Assembly: GCA_018711755.1 (NCBI GenBank) | Contig: DVHY01000035.1 | Location: 1 to 10,383 of the forward strand | Direction of reading: 5' to 3' | From: Candidatus Limivicinus faecipullorum | GTDB taxonomy: Bacteria > Bacillota > Clostridia > Oscillospirales > Oscillospiraceae | Length of the DNA stretch: 10,383 nucleotides | Shown: positions 1 to 6,171 of the stretch, in pieces | How the letters are laid out: every line of letters begins with the position of its first letter | Numbering within the stretch: position 1 is the first letter of the stretch | The notes under the pieces: model-generated | The model's input: the letters and a program-made list of their open reading frames with translations, nothing else | The model's database searches: none | What the model was told of the DNA's origin: nothing | Made by a program: the position numbers and the translations under genes

Positions 1-2
1 TC

Positions 3-31
3 TTGCCATATAAATGTCTCTGTGGTAAAAT
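3..31 (+). promoter_or_regulatory. Putative housekeeping (sigma-A) promoter of the yebC-like gene
   Basis: A TTGCCA box at 3-8 is followed after exactly 17 bases by TAAAAT at 26-31. This predicts a transcript start near 38, about 43 bases before the start codon. The surrounding DNA is A+T-rich compared with the gene. It is a sequence match only, but the position and spacing fit well. Confidence 0.6.
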
Positions 32-80
32 ATCAGTCGATAATTTTTACAATGCAATGCACATAAGAGGAGCTGTTAAT

Positions 81-821
81 ATGTCAGGACATTCCAAATG
101 GCACAACATACAAAAGACCAAGGGTGCGGCAGATGCAAAGCGGGCCCAGGCTTTCACAAAGATTGCACGTGAAATGATCGTTGCGGTGAAGGAAGGCGGC
201 GGCGGAGACCCCAAGAGCAATTCCAAGCTGGCCGCTGTCATTGCCAAGGCCAAGGCCGCAAACATGCCCAACGACAACATCAAGCGCACCATTGACAAGG
301 CCATGGGCGCCGGCAATACCGAGAACTATGAAAAGATAGTATACGAAGGTTACGGCCCCTGCGGCGTGGCCGTCATAGTTGAGACCATGACCGATAACCG
401 CAACCGTACCGCCGGCGAGATGCGCCACTATTTCGATAAATACGGCGGGAACATGGGCGCTGCCAACTGCGTGTCCTGGTCCTTCGACAAGAAGGGCGTT
501 ATAGTCATCGACAACGAGGACGAGGAGCTGGACGAGGACACCGTGATGATGGACGCGCTGGAGGCCGGTGCCGCCGACTTTGAGGCGGATGGGGATGTTA
601 TGACCGTATATACCGGGGTTGACGATGTGGCCGCAGTGTCCGATGCCCTCACCGCCGCCGGGTATAAGCTGCTCTCCGCTCAGGTGGAGATGCTGCCCCA
701 GAACGGGTATATCAAGCTCACCAACGAGGACGATATCAAGAATATGCAGAAAATGCTGGATATGTTTGAGGACAATGACGATGTCCAGAACGTTTGGCAC
801 AACTGGGACGACGGCGAATAA
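81..821 (+). CDS. YebC/PmpR family DNA-binding regulator / translation-associated protein
   Basis: The protein has 246 residues, the normal length for the YebC/PmpR family. It opens with the family signature MSGHSKWHNIQKTKGAADAKR (residues 1-21), which decides the start at 81. An in-frame upstream extension exists but has no family similarity, and a good ribosome binding site (AAGAGGAG, about 64-71) precedes 81. Further family hallmarks are KAKAANMPNDNIKRTIDKA (57-75), YEGYGPCGVAVIVE (88-101) and NRNRTAGEMRHYFDKYGG (107-123). The acidic stretch at 145-153 and the C-terminal acidic tail are also usual. Members were described as transcriptional regulators (PmpR), and more recent work links some of them to relief of ribosome stalling at proline-rich sequences. 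Which role applies here cannot be told. The gene appears monocistronic, with a promoter in front and a terminator behind. No ruvC lies beside it inside the window. Confidence 0.95.
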   Translation: MSGHSKWHNIQKTKGAADAKRAQAFTKIAREMIVAVKEGGGGDPKSNSKLAAVIAKAKAANMPNDNIKRTIDKAMGAGNTENYEKIVYEGYGPCGVAVIVETMTDNRNRTAGEMRHYFDKYGGNMGAANCVSWSFDKKGVIVIDNEDEELDEDTVMMDALEAGAADFEADGDVMTVYTGVDDVAAVSDALTAAGYKLLSAQVEMLPQNGYIKLTNEDDIKNMQKMLDMFEDNDDVQNVWHNWDDGE

Positions 822-838
822 ATATTACAGCTGTTCTT

Positions 839-871
839 CAGCCCTGCCTCTCAAGGAGGCAGGGCTGTTTT
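839..871 (+). terminator. Rho-independent terminator after the yebC-like gene
   Basis: A perfect 12-bp stem (839-850 with 856-867, CAGCCCTGCCTC/GAGGCAGGGCTG) encloses a 5-base loop and is followed by TTTT at 868-871. It lies 17 bases after the stop codon and isolates this gene from the next promoter. Confidence 0.9.
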
Positions 872-881
872 AGCCTTTGAT

Positions 882-910
882 TTGACATTCATGGGAAACT
901 ATGCTATGGT
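882..910 (+). promoter_or_regulatory. Putative sigma-A promoter of the membrane-anchored protein gene
   Basis: TTGACA (882-887, perfect -35) is spaced 17 bases from TATGGT (905-910). The -10 box is preceded by TGC, an extended -10 motif. The predicted transcript start is near 917, leaving a leader of about 45 bases before the ATG at 962. Confidence 0.65.
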
Positions 911-961
911 AAGAAAGTCCACGAGAGACATAAAACAGCCTTTTCTCCCATGGAGGGTAAA

Positions 962-2269
962 ATGAGCAAGAGATTAATCGTTTTTTTGATTTGTTTGGCC
1001 CTGAGCATAGGTCTGGTAACCTGGCTCGTAAGCCTTGACGATAAGAAAGAAACAAGCCATGCCACCCCGGCCCCCACCGTGGAAGCCGCAGAGCCGTCCC
1101 CGGAACAGAGCTCGGAGCCCACTGCGATCCCCCTTGAGCCGGTATCTGATGCCAAAATGCGGGAATACAAGGAAGACGCCATTGCTGCCATGGAAGTCAC
1201 ACGGGAGCTGTTCCAGGCTGCGGATAAGGGCTCTTCCTCAAACGTTGTCCTCTCGGATGATACCGTGGCCCAGATGCTCAGCGCCCTGGGCGCCGCCGGA
1301 TATACTGCCGTGGATTATTTCGGCAATATGAACGTGCAGAACCCCCAGCCTCTTATAGACTTTGGTAACGCAGTCAATTCTGGAGCAGAAGGGGAAGCCT
1401 GCTATTATGTGCTGCACAGCGACGGTACCCTCCACGGGAACAACCTGGTCTATAAAGACGGAGTGCCATCGCTGACAACCGTATCGGTGGAATGGGACGA
1501 CAAGGGAGAGCCCGAGGTGTATTCCACCGGCCAGTATGCCCTGACTCATCTGGAACTGACTGCCAAAGGCTGGTTCATATGCACCCGGGAATCCGGGGGT
1601 TCCGATTGGGCCGTGAACGGCAACGCCTACACTTTCCTGCGCCTTACGCCCTATGACGATACCCTGCGGCAGCTGGCGGAGAAATATATGGGCTCTCAGG
1701 CCTATTCTGAAAACAATCTCTTTACCTGCACCTGGAGCGGCTCCGATTTCGGCCAGCTGGATTTCAACTGCCTCTTCCCGATACTGTACAGCAGATATTA
1801 CGGCACCGTCCCCCTGACAGGCAGCAACATGGGCTATATTGCCGGCTTCGAGAAAGTGCCGGGCAGCGAACTGTATATTGTTCCCTATGAGCAGTTCCAG
1901 GAAGTGATATGCAGCTACATCGACATAGATGTGGATACGCTGCAATGGCTGTCCGACGACAATGCCTCCTATGGCGGCTACTATGTCCTTGGTACAGCTC
2001 AGGAGTACTACAACAATATCACCCCCAAGGTCCCCTGCCCTGAGGTGACGGACTACTGGTATAATTCCGACGGGAGCCTCACATTGAAGGTGGACGCCGT
2101 CTACCCGGCCTACGGCACCGACTGTGCCTTTACCCATGAGCTCACGGTGATGGACACGGAGGATGGCTTTAAGTACTTGTCCAACTATGTGTATGAATCG
2201 GAAAACAACATAATTCCCGAGCTCGTGCTGAGGAGCGAGAGGAAGAACCGTATCGCCGCCGTGGAGTGA
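962..2269 (+). CDS. Membrane-anchored extracytoplasmic protein of unknown function
   Basis: I do not recognise this 435-residue protein with certainty. It resembles uncharacterised Clostridia proteins assigned to DUFs, and I will not name one firmly. The start at 962 is chosen because GGAGGG (952-957) sits 4 bases upstream; the in-frame ATG at 950 overlaps that site. The N-terminus is MSKR, then one hydrophobic segment (about 5-24), with no lipobox cysteine. It is therefore a signal anchor or uncleaved signal peptide that places the rest outside the cell. Residues 33-62 are a Pro/Glu/Ser/Ala linker typical of exported Gram-positive proteins. The remaining roughly 370 residues are rich in Tyr, Trp, Gly and Asp with alternating hydrophobic patterns, suggesting a mostly beta globular domain. 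Four cysteines in that domain (147, 207, 256, 270) are followed by further ones at 317, 359 and 388. No catalytic motif is evident. The gene has its own promoter and terminator. Confidence 0.85.
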   Translation: MSKRLIVFLICLALSIGLVTWLVSLDDKKETSHATPAPTVEAAEPSPEQSSEPTAIPLEPVSDAKMREYKEDAIAAMEVTRELFQAADKGSSSNVVLSDDTVAQMLSALGAAGYTAVDYFGNMNVQNPQPLIDFGNAVNSGAEGEACYYVLHSDGTLHGNNLVYKDGVPSLTTVSVEWDDKGEPEVYSTGQYALTHLELTAKGWFICTRESGGSDWAVNGNAYTFLRLTPYDDTLRQLAEKYMGSQAYSENNLFTCTWSGSDFGQLDFNCLFPILYSRYYGTVPLTGSNMGYIAGFEKVPGSELYIVPYEQFQEVICSYIDIDVDTLQWLSDDNASYGGYYVLGTAQEYYNNITPKVPCPEVTDYWYNSDGSLTLKVDAVYPAYGTDCAFTHELTVMDTEDGFKYLSNYVYESENNIIPELVLRSERKNRIAAVE

Positions 2270-2281
2270 ATACAGCATTGC

Positions 2282-2317
2282 AAAAGACAGCAGAGAAAAA
2301 CTCTGCTGTCTTTTTTT
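2282..2317. terminator. Bidirectional terminator between the unknown protein gene and rnpB
   Basis: The stem at 2282-2295 with 2301-2314 (14 bp, core AGACAGCAGAG/CTCTGCTGTCT) closes a loop of five A residues. On the plus strand it runs into seven T residues (2311-2317). On the minus strand it ends in TTTT, about 30 bases past the 3' end of the RNase P RNA. It can therefore stop both convergent transcripts. Confidence 0.88.
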
Positions 2318-2347
2318 GCGGTGCTGCGCCCTATCTGAACTGTTTGG

Positions 2348-2699
2348 AAATGAGCAGGCCTGTAAGCCGGGTTCTGTTAAAAACGACCATCTATCTAGGC
2401 CCGTCGTTGCCGGCGGGCTCAAGCCACCTCCTGAGGACGGCCGGGCCGGCCATATGTCCTCCCACGGTGTTGCTCCGGATAGAGTTTACAGCGTCTCCAT
2501 GTCTCCATGGGACGAGTGAGCTCTTACCTCACTTTTCCACCCTTACCGCCAGCCTGAAGCTGACGGCGGTATATCTCTGTTGCACTTGTCCGAGGGTCAC
2601 CCCTGGCGGGCGTTACCCGTTATCCTTGCCCTGTGGAGCCCGGACTTTCCTCATGCACAGGCTTTCGCCTTGTGCCCGCGGTCGTTCGGCCTGCTCATT
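2348..2699 (-). ncRNA. rnpB: RNase P RNA, bacterial type A (rnpB)
   Basis: This is the catalytic RNA of ribonuclease P, which removes 5' leaders from precursor tRNAs. Read on the minus strand, it contains the universally conserved GAGGAAAGTCCGGGCTCC (CR-I, plus positions 2635-2652). It also has AGTGCAACAGAGA (CR-II, 2574-2586), GGTAAGAGC (CR-III, 2520-2528) and ACAGAACCCGGCTTA (CR-V, 2363-2377). The two ends pair to form helix P1: 2349-2360 with 2688-2699, 12 bp around GAGCAGGCC/GGCCTGCTC. The length of about 350 nt, and the CCCGCCAGGGGTGACCCTCGG stretch before CR-II, match the ancestral type A architecture rather than the Bacillus type B. The exact mature ends are estimated from P1. Short open reading frames crossing this region on the plus strand are not genes. 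Confidence 0.96.
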
Positions 2700-2704
2700 G
2701 GCTT

Positions 2705-2733
2705 ATTGTACCCATTTTATCCCTGCAAGTCAA
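2705..2733 (-). promoter_or_regulatory. Sigma-A promoter of rnpB
   Basis: Read on the minus strand, TTGACT (2728-2733) and TACAAT (2705-2710) are separated by exactly 17 bases. The predicted transcript start, 6-8 bases after the -10 box, falls at about 2697-2699. That is where helix P1 begins, so the mature RNA probably needs no 5' trimming. Confidence 0.8.
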
Positions 2734-2742
2734 TAAATTTTC

Positions 2743-2771
2743 TTGTAAAGCTGAGAGAAAAGCTATATAAT
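2743..2771 (+). promoter_or_regulatory. Sigma-A promoter of the murD-ligA operon
   Basis: TTGTAA (2743-2748) and a perfect TATAAT (2766-2771) are 17 bases apart. The predicted start is near 2778, about 28 bases before the murD ATG. Its -35 box lies only 9 bases from the -35 box of the divergent rnpB promoter. Confidence 0.7.
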
Positions 2772-2805
2772 GCTATAGATTGAATAAAAAATGTGAGGCG
2801 TTAAA

Positions 2806-4188
2806 ATGACACTCAGTGAATACATTGACAGCATAAAGGACAGGCGCATTGCCGTTATAGGCATAGGCGTAAGCAATGAGCCGCTGACGGAGCTGCTTTT
2901 GAAAAGCGGCTGCCATGTCACCGCCTGCGACAGGCGCAGCCCGGCGGAGATGGGAGCGGAGGGAAAGAAGCTCCTGGATATGGGAGCGGAGCTGAAGCTG
3001 GGGGAGGACTACCTGGAGGGCCTGGACCAGGATATCATCTTCCGCACTCCCGGGCTTATGCCCTTTGACCCACATCTTGAGGCGGCAAAGGCCAGGGGCA
3101 GTATAATCACTTCCGAGATGGAGGTTTTTATGGCCCTGTGTCCCTGCCCAATCATTGCCGTCACCGGCAGCGACGGCAAGACCACCACCAGCACCATAAT
3201 CTCTGAACTGCTGAAGGCCTCCGGGTATAAGGTCCATCTGGGGGGAAATATCGGCCATCCGCTGCTGTGCGAGACCGGAGAGATAGGGCAGGAGGATATT
3301 GTGGTCCTGGAACTCAGCTCTTTCCAACTGCACAGTATGAATTGCTGCCCCGACGTGGCGGTGATAACCAACCTAAGTCCCAATCATTTGGATAAGCATA
3401 AGGACTTCCAGGACTATATGGACGCCAAGCTCAGCATCTTTGAAAAACAGCAGCCCTGCCACCGGCTGGTGCTGAACCTGGATGACAGCCACAGTGAATA
3501 TTACGCTCTCCATGCAAAGTCCTCCATAAGCTACTTTACCGACAGGGGAGAGGTGGACAACGGCGCCGTATGCAGCGAAGGCCTTATCTACCGCATCTCA
3601 GGCGGACAGCGCCGCCCGGTGATGAGAGCCTCGGAAATAAAGCTCCCGGGAGAACATAACCTTTTAAACTATCTTGCGGCATTTGCCGCCGTAGAGGGCA
3701 GAGTCGAAGACGAGGTCTGCGCCCGGGTTGCAAAGACTTTCGCCGGGGTGGAGCACCGCCTGGAGCAGGTGAGGGTCCTTCACGGCGTGACCTACATAAA
3801 CGATTCCATAGGCACCAGTCCCACCAGAACTTCCGCCGGCCTCCACGCTTTGAAGACAAAGCCAATAGTCATCGCCGGTGGCTACGACAAGCATCTTAGC
3901 TTCGACGGCCTGGGGGACGAACTGTGCCTGCTTTCAAAACGGGTGTTCCTCACCGGGGCAACCGCCGAAAAGATAAGGGCCGCCATTCTGGCCTCCAAAT
4001 ATTATAAGGACTCGGGCCTCCAGGTGGAGGTCATAGACGATTTCAAAGAGGCCGTCCTGGCAGCCGCCTCTTCCGCCGGGAAGGGAGATGTCGTGCTGCT
4101 CTCTCCCGCCTGCGCCGCTTTCGACCGGTTCAAGAACTTTATGGAGCGGGGAAAATACTTTAAAGAGATAGTCATGGAGCTGAAGTGA
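2806..4188 (+). CDS. murD: UDP-N-acetylmuramoyl-L-alanine--D-glutamate ligase
   Basis: MurD adds D-glutamate to UDP-MurNAc-L-Ala in the cytoplasm, the second peptide-forming step of peptidoglycan precursor synthesis, using ATP. The 460-residue length is normal. The N-terminal UDP-binding Rossmann-like domain begins with RIAVIGIGVSNEPLTELL (14-31). The ATP-binding P-loop is GSDGKTTT (121-128). The central domain carries LELSSFQLHSM (168-178) and ITNLSPNHLDKHKDFQDYMDAK (187-208); the lysine at 208 is in the position of the carbamylated lysine of the Mur ligases. GVEHRLE (314-320) and NDSIGTSPT (332-340) mark the C-terminal substrate-binding domain, and SPACAAFDRFKNFMERG (433-449) closes it. GAGG at about 2794-2797 precedes the ATG. 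It is the first gene of a four-gene run, and its stop codon lies one base before the next ATG. Confidence 0.97.
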   Translation: MTLSEYIDSIKDRRIAVIGIGVSNEPLTELLLKSGCHVTACDRRSPAEMGAEGKKLLDMGAELKLGEDYLEGLDQDIIFRTPGLMPFDPHLEAAKARGSIITSEMEVFMALCPCPIIAVTGSDGKTTTSTIISELLKASGYKVHLGGNIGHPLLCETGEIGQEDIVVLELSSFQLHSMNCCPDVAVITNLSPNHLDKHKDFQDYMDAKLSIFEKQQPCHRLVLNLDDSHSEYYALHAKSSISYFTDRGEVDNGAVCSEGLIYRISGGQRRPVMRASEIKLPGEHNLLNYLAAFAAVEGRVEDEVCARVAKTFAGVEHRLEQVRVLHGVTYINDSIGTSPTRTSAGLHALKTKPIVIAGGYDKHLSFDGLGDELCLLSKRVFLTGATAEKIRAAILASKYYKDSGLQVEVIDDFKEAVLAAASSAGKGDVVLLSPACAAFDRFKNFMERGKYFKEIVMELK

Positions 4189-4189
4189 A

Positions 4190-5446
4190 ATGAAAATATC
4201 GGATATACGCCCTGAAGTATACGGCATGGCTGAACGGGCCCAGGAGCGCATAAAAGGCCGTTTCAAGGATATTGACGCCGTGGCGGAAGTGAATACCCGC
4301 CGGGTGATGGAGGCATTCCAGGATAACAGAGTGGCGGAAGCCTGCTTTGCCGGAACCACAGGCTACGGCTATGACGACCTGGGCCGGGAGACCCTGGACA
4401 AGATATATGCCCAGCTCTTCGGCACTGAGGCCGCTCTGGTGCGCATAGGCTTTGTCAACGGCACTCACGCCCTCTGCGCCGCCATGTTTGCCCTGGTCAA
4501 ACCAGGCGACACCATTCTGGCCGCTACGGGTATTCCCTATGATACCCTGCGCACCGCCATAGGGATAAACGGCGCCCAGCACGGCTCTTTGAAGTTCTAC
4601 GGCGTAGACTATGCCCAGGTGGATATGACGGCGGCAGGTGAGCCGGACTACGAGGCCATAGCAAAGGCCGCCTCAGATCCTAAGGTCAGCGCCGTGATGG
4701 TGCAGCGTTCCAGAGGCTACGAGGACAGGAAGGCTCTGTCGGTGGAGGAGATCGGCCGGATATGCCGCTGCGTAAAAGAGGTGAACCCTGCGGCAAAAAT
4801 AATGGTGGACAACTGCTACGGTGAGTTCACCGACACTCTGGAGCCCAGCCACGTGGGTGCCGATATAATAGCGGGTTCCCTTATCAAGAACCCCGGCGGC
4901 GGTTTGGCCCCTACCGGAGGCTATATCGCCGGCACCAGGGAGCAGGTGGACCGGGCGGCTATGCGCCTGACTACCCCCGGCATAGGCGGAGAGTGCGGCT
5001 CCACCCTGGGAAATAACCGGCTGCTGTTCCAGGGCCTGTTCATGGCGCCTCACGTGGTGGCCCAGGCATTGAAGACTGCGGTGTTTTGCGCCGCAATGAT
5101 GGAGGAGCTGGGATTGGAGAGCTCCCCCGGAGTTGAGGAGAAGCGTTCCGACATAATACAGATGGTGAAGCTGGGCTCACCGGAGAACATGAAGCGATTC
5201 TGCCTTGGCATCCAGGCGGGTGCGCCGGTGGACTCCTACGTCACCCCGGAGCCCTGGCCCATGCCCGGCTATGACTGCCCGGTGATAATGGCGGCGGGCA
5301 GCTTTGTGCAGGGCTCCTCTATTGAGCTGTCTGCCGACGGGCCTATCCGGGAGCCCTATACCGTGTATATGCAGGGGGGGCTCACCTACGAGTCGGGGAA
5401 GCTGGGAATAATGATGGCGGTAAGTGCCATGTTGGAGGATAAATAA
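4190..5446 (+). CDS. PLP-dependent methionine gamma-lyase-like protein (YnbB / 'aluminium resistance' family)
   Basis: This is a 418-residue fold-type I pyridoxal-phosphate enzyme of the Met_gamma_lyase family, the family of Bacillus YnbB, often labelled 'aluminium resistance protein'. Family features include the N-terminal FAGTTGYGYDDLGRETLDKIYA (53-74) and RIGFVNGTHAL (85-95). The PLP-ring-binding aspartate is in MVDNCYGEF (D207). The likely Schiff-base lysine is K233 in GSLIKNPGGGLAPTGGYIAG (229-248). The real substrate in this family is poorly established; cysteine or methionine-type sulfur amino acids are the usual assumption. Translation is probably coupled to murD: the ATG lies one base after the murD stop, and the ribosome binding site GGAG (4176-4179) is inside the murD end. 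The nature of any link to cell wall synthesis is not evident. Confidence 0.9.
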   Translation: MKISDIRPEVYGMAERAQERIKGRFKDIDAVAEVNTRRVMEAFQDNRVAEACFAGTTGYGYDDLGRETLDKIYAQLFGTEAALVRIGFVNGTHALCAAMFALVKPGDTILAATGIPYDTLRTAIGINGAQHGSLKFYGVDYAQVDMTAAGEPDYEAIAKAASDPKVSAVMVQRSRGYEDRKALSVEEIGRICRCVKEVNPAAKIMVDNCYGEFTDTLEPSHVGADIIAGSLIKNPGGGLAPTGGYIAGTREQVDRAAMRLTTPGIGGECGSTLGNNRLLFQGLFMAPHVVAQALKTAVFCAAMMEELGLESSPGVEEKRSDIIQMVKLGSPENMKRFCLGIQAGAPVDSYVTPEPWPMPGYDCPVIMAAGSFVQGSSIELSADGPIREPYTVYMQGGLTYESGKLGIMMAVSAMLEDK

Positions 5447-5455
5447 GCATATAAT
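5427..5455 (+). promoter_or_regulatory. Candidate sigma-E-type (mother-cell) promoter before yunB
   Basis: CATATAAT (5448-5455) matches the sigma-E -10 consensus CATACAAT at 7 of 8 positions. CCATGTT (5427-5433), 14 bases upstream, matches the KMATATT -35 consensus at 5 of 7. No sigma-A -35 box sits at the right distance. One caution is that the predicted start (about 5462) would leave a very short leader that begins at the ribosome binding site. Confidence 0.4.
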
Positions 5456-5473
5456 GCATGGGGAGGTGTCTCC

Positions 5474-6157
5474 ATGCGCCATCGCAGACCCTTTAAAAGG
5501 ACCTCAAGATATGTTTACTCCACCGGTCTTGCTTCAACGGCGAAAAGCAGAAAAAGCGTTCCTCTGGCTCTGCTGCTGGCCTCGGCTATGCTCTGCCTGT
5601 TTCTGGCGGCAGCGGCCATTTTCCTGAAAGACCTGTCCTCCCAGATTGCCGTCTCTGATGCCAGCGACATCGTCACCGTGCAGATAAACAACGCCATATT
5701 GGATATAATGGCTGAAGAAGATTACAGCGGGGACTACTTCGTGGATATGGAAAAATCGGACACCGGGGAGATAACGGCAGTCAGCAGCAACATGGCCAGG
5801 ATAAACGCGCTCTCTGCAAAGATACTCCACCGGGTCGTGGGGGTAACGGAAAACCGCACCATAGAGATCGGCATACCGGCCGGCAACCTGACGGGAATAA
5901 GCCTGCTCATGGGCCGGGGGCCAAACATACCGGTGCAGATAGTGGTGCTGACATCCTCCAGAGTGGAGTTTAACAACAGCATCGTCAGCGCCGGGATAAA
6001 CCAGACCAAGCATCAGATAAACCTGGAAGTGATAGTTGATATCGACATCCTCGTCCCCTGGGCCACTGAGTCCGCCCAGGTGGTAACGGAAGTATTGATA
6101 GCGGACACGATAGTGGTGGGCCATGTGCCGGACACCTATCTGAACCTTCAGCAGTAA
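5474..6157 (+). CDS. yunB: Sporulation protein YunB
   Basis: The protein has 227 residues with a basic N-terminus, one membrane segment (about 29-51) and an outer domain. In Bacillus subtilis, yunB belongs to the mother-cell sigma-E regulon and is needed for normal sporulation; its biochemical role is not known. Family-type features are AVSSNMARINALSAKI (102-117), IEIGIPAGNLTGISLLMGRGPNIPV (130-154), GINQTKHQINLEVIVDIDILVPW (174-196) and the end IADTIVVGHVPDTYLNL (209-225). The start at 5474 follows a strong GGAGGT (5462-5467) at 6-base spacing. It lies 27 bases after the PLP enzyme and 14 bases before ligA, so it is co-directional with housekeeping genes. A possible sporulation promoter lies directly in front of it. 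Confidence 0.9.
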   Translation: MRHRRPFKRTSRYVYSTGLASTAKSRKSVPLALLLASAMLCLFLAAAAIFLKDLSSQIAVSDASDIVTVQINNAILDIMAEEDYSGDYFVDMEKSDTGEITAVSSNMARINALSAKILHRVVGVTENRTIEIGIPAGNLTGISLLMGRGPNIPVQIVVLTSSRVEFNNSIVSAGINQTKHQINLEVIVDIDILVPWATESAQVVTEVLIADTIVVGHVPDTYLNLQQ

Positions 6158-6171
6158 ACGCAGGATAAAAA

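Noticed and set aside
79..86. Longer N-terminus for the YebC-like protein starting upstream of 81
   Set aside because: The extra residues have no family similarity and would cover the promoter and ribosome binding site. The family always starts with MSGHSKW or similar.
2266..2783. Overlapping plus-strand reading frames of 67-156 codons
   Set aside because: They lie across the RNase P RNA and its promoter. The conserved RNA signatures on the minus strand explain the sequence, and the translations resemble nothing.
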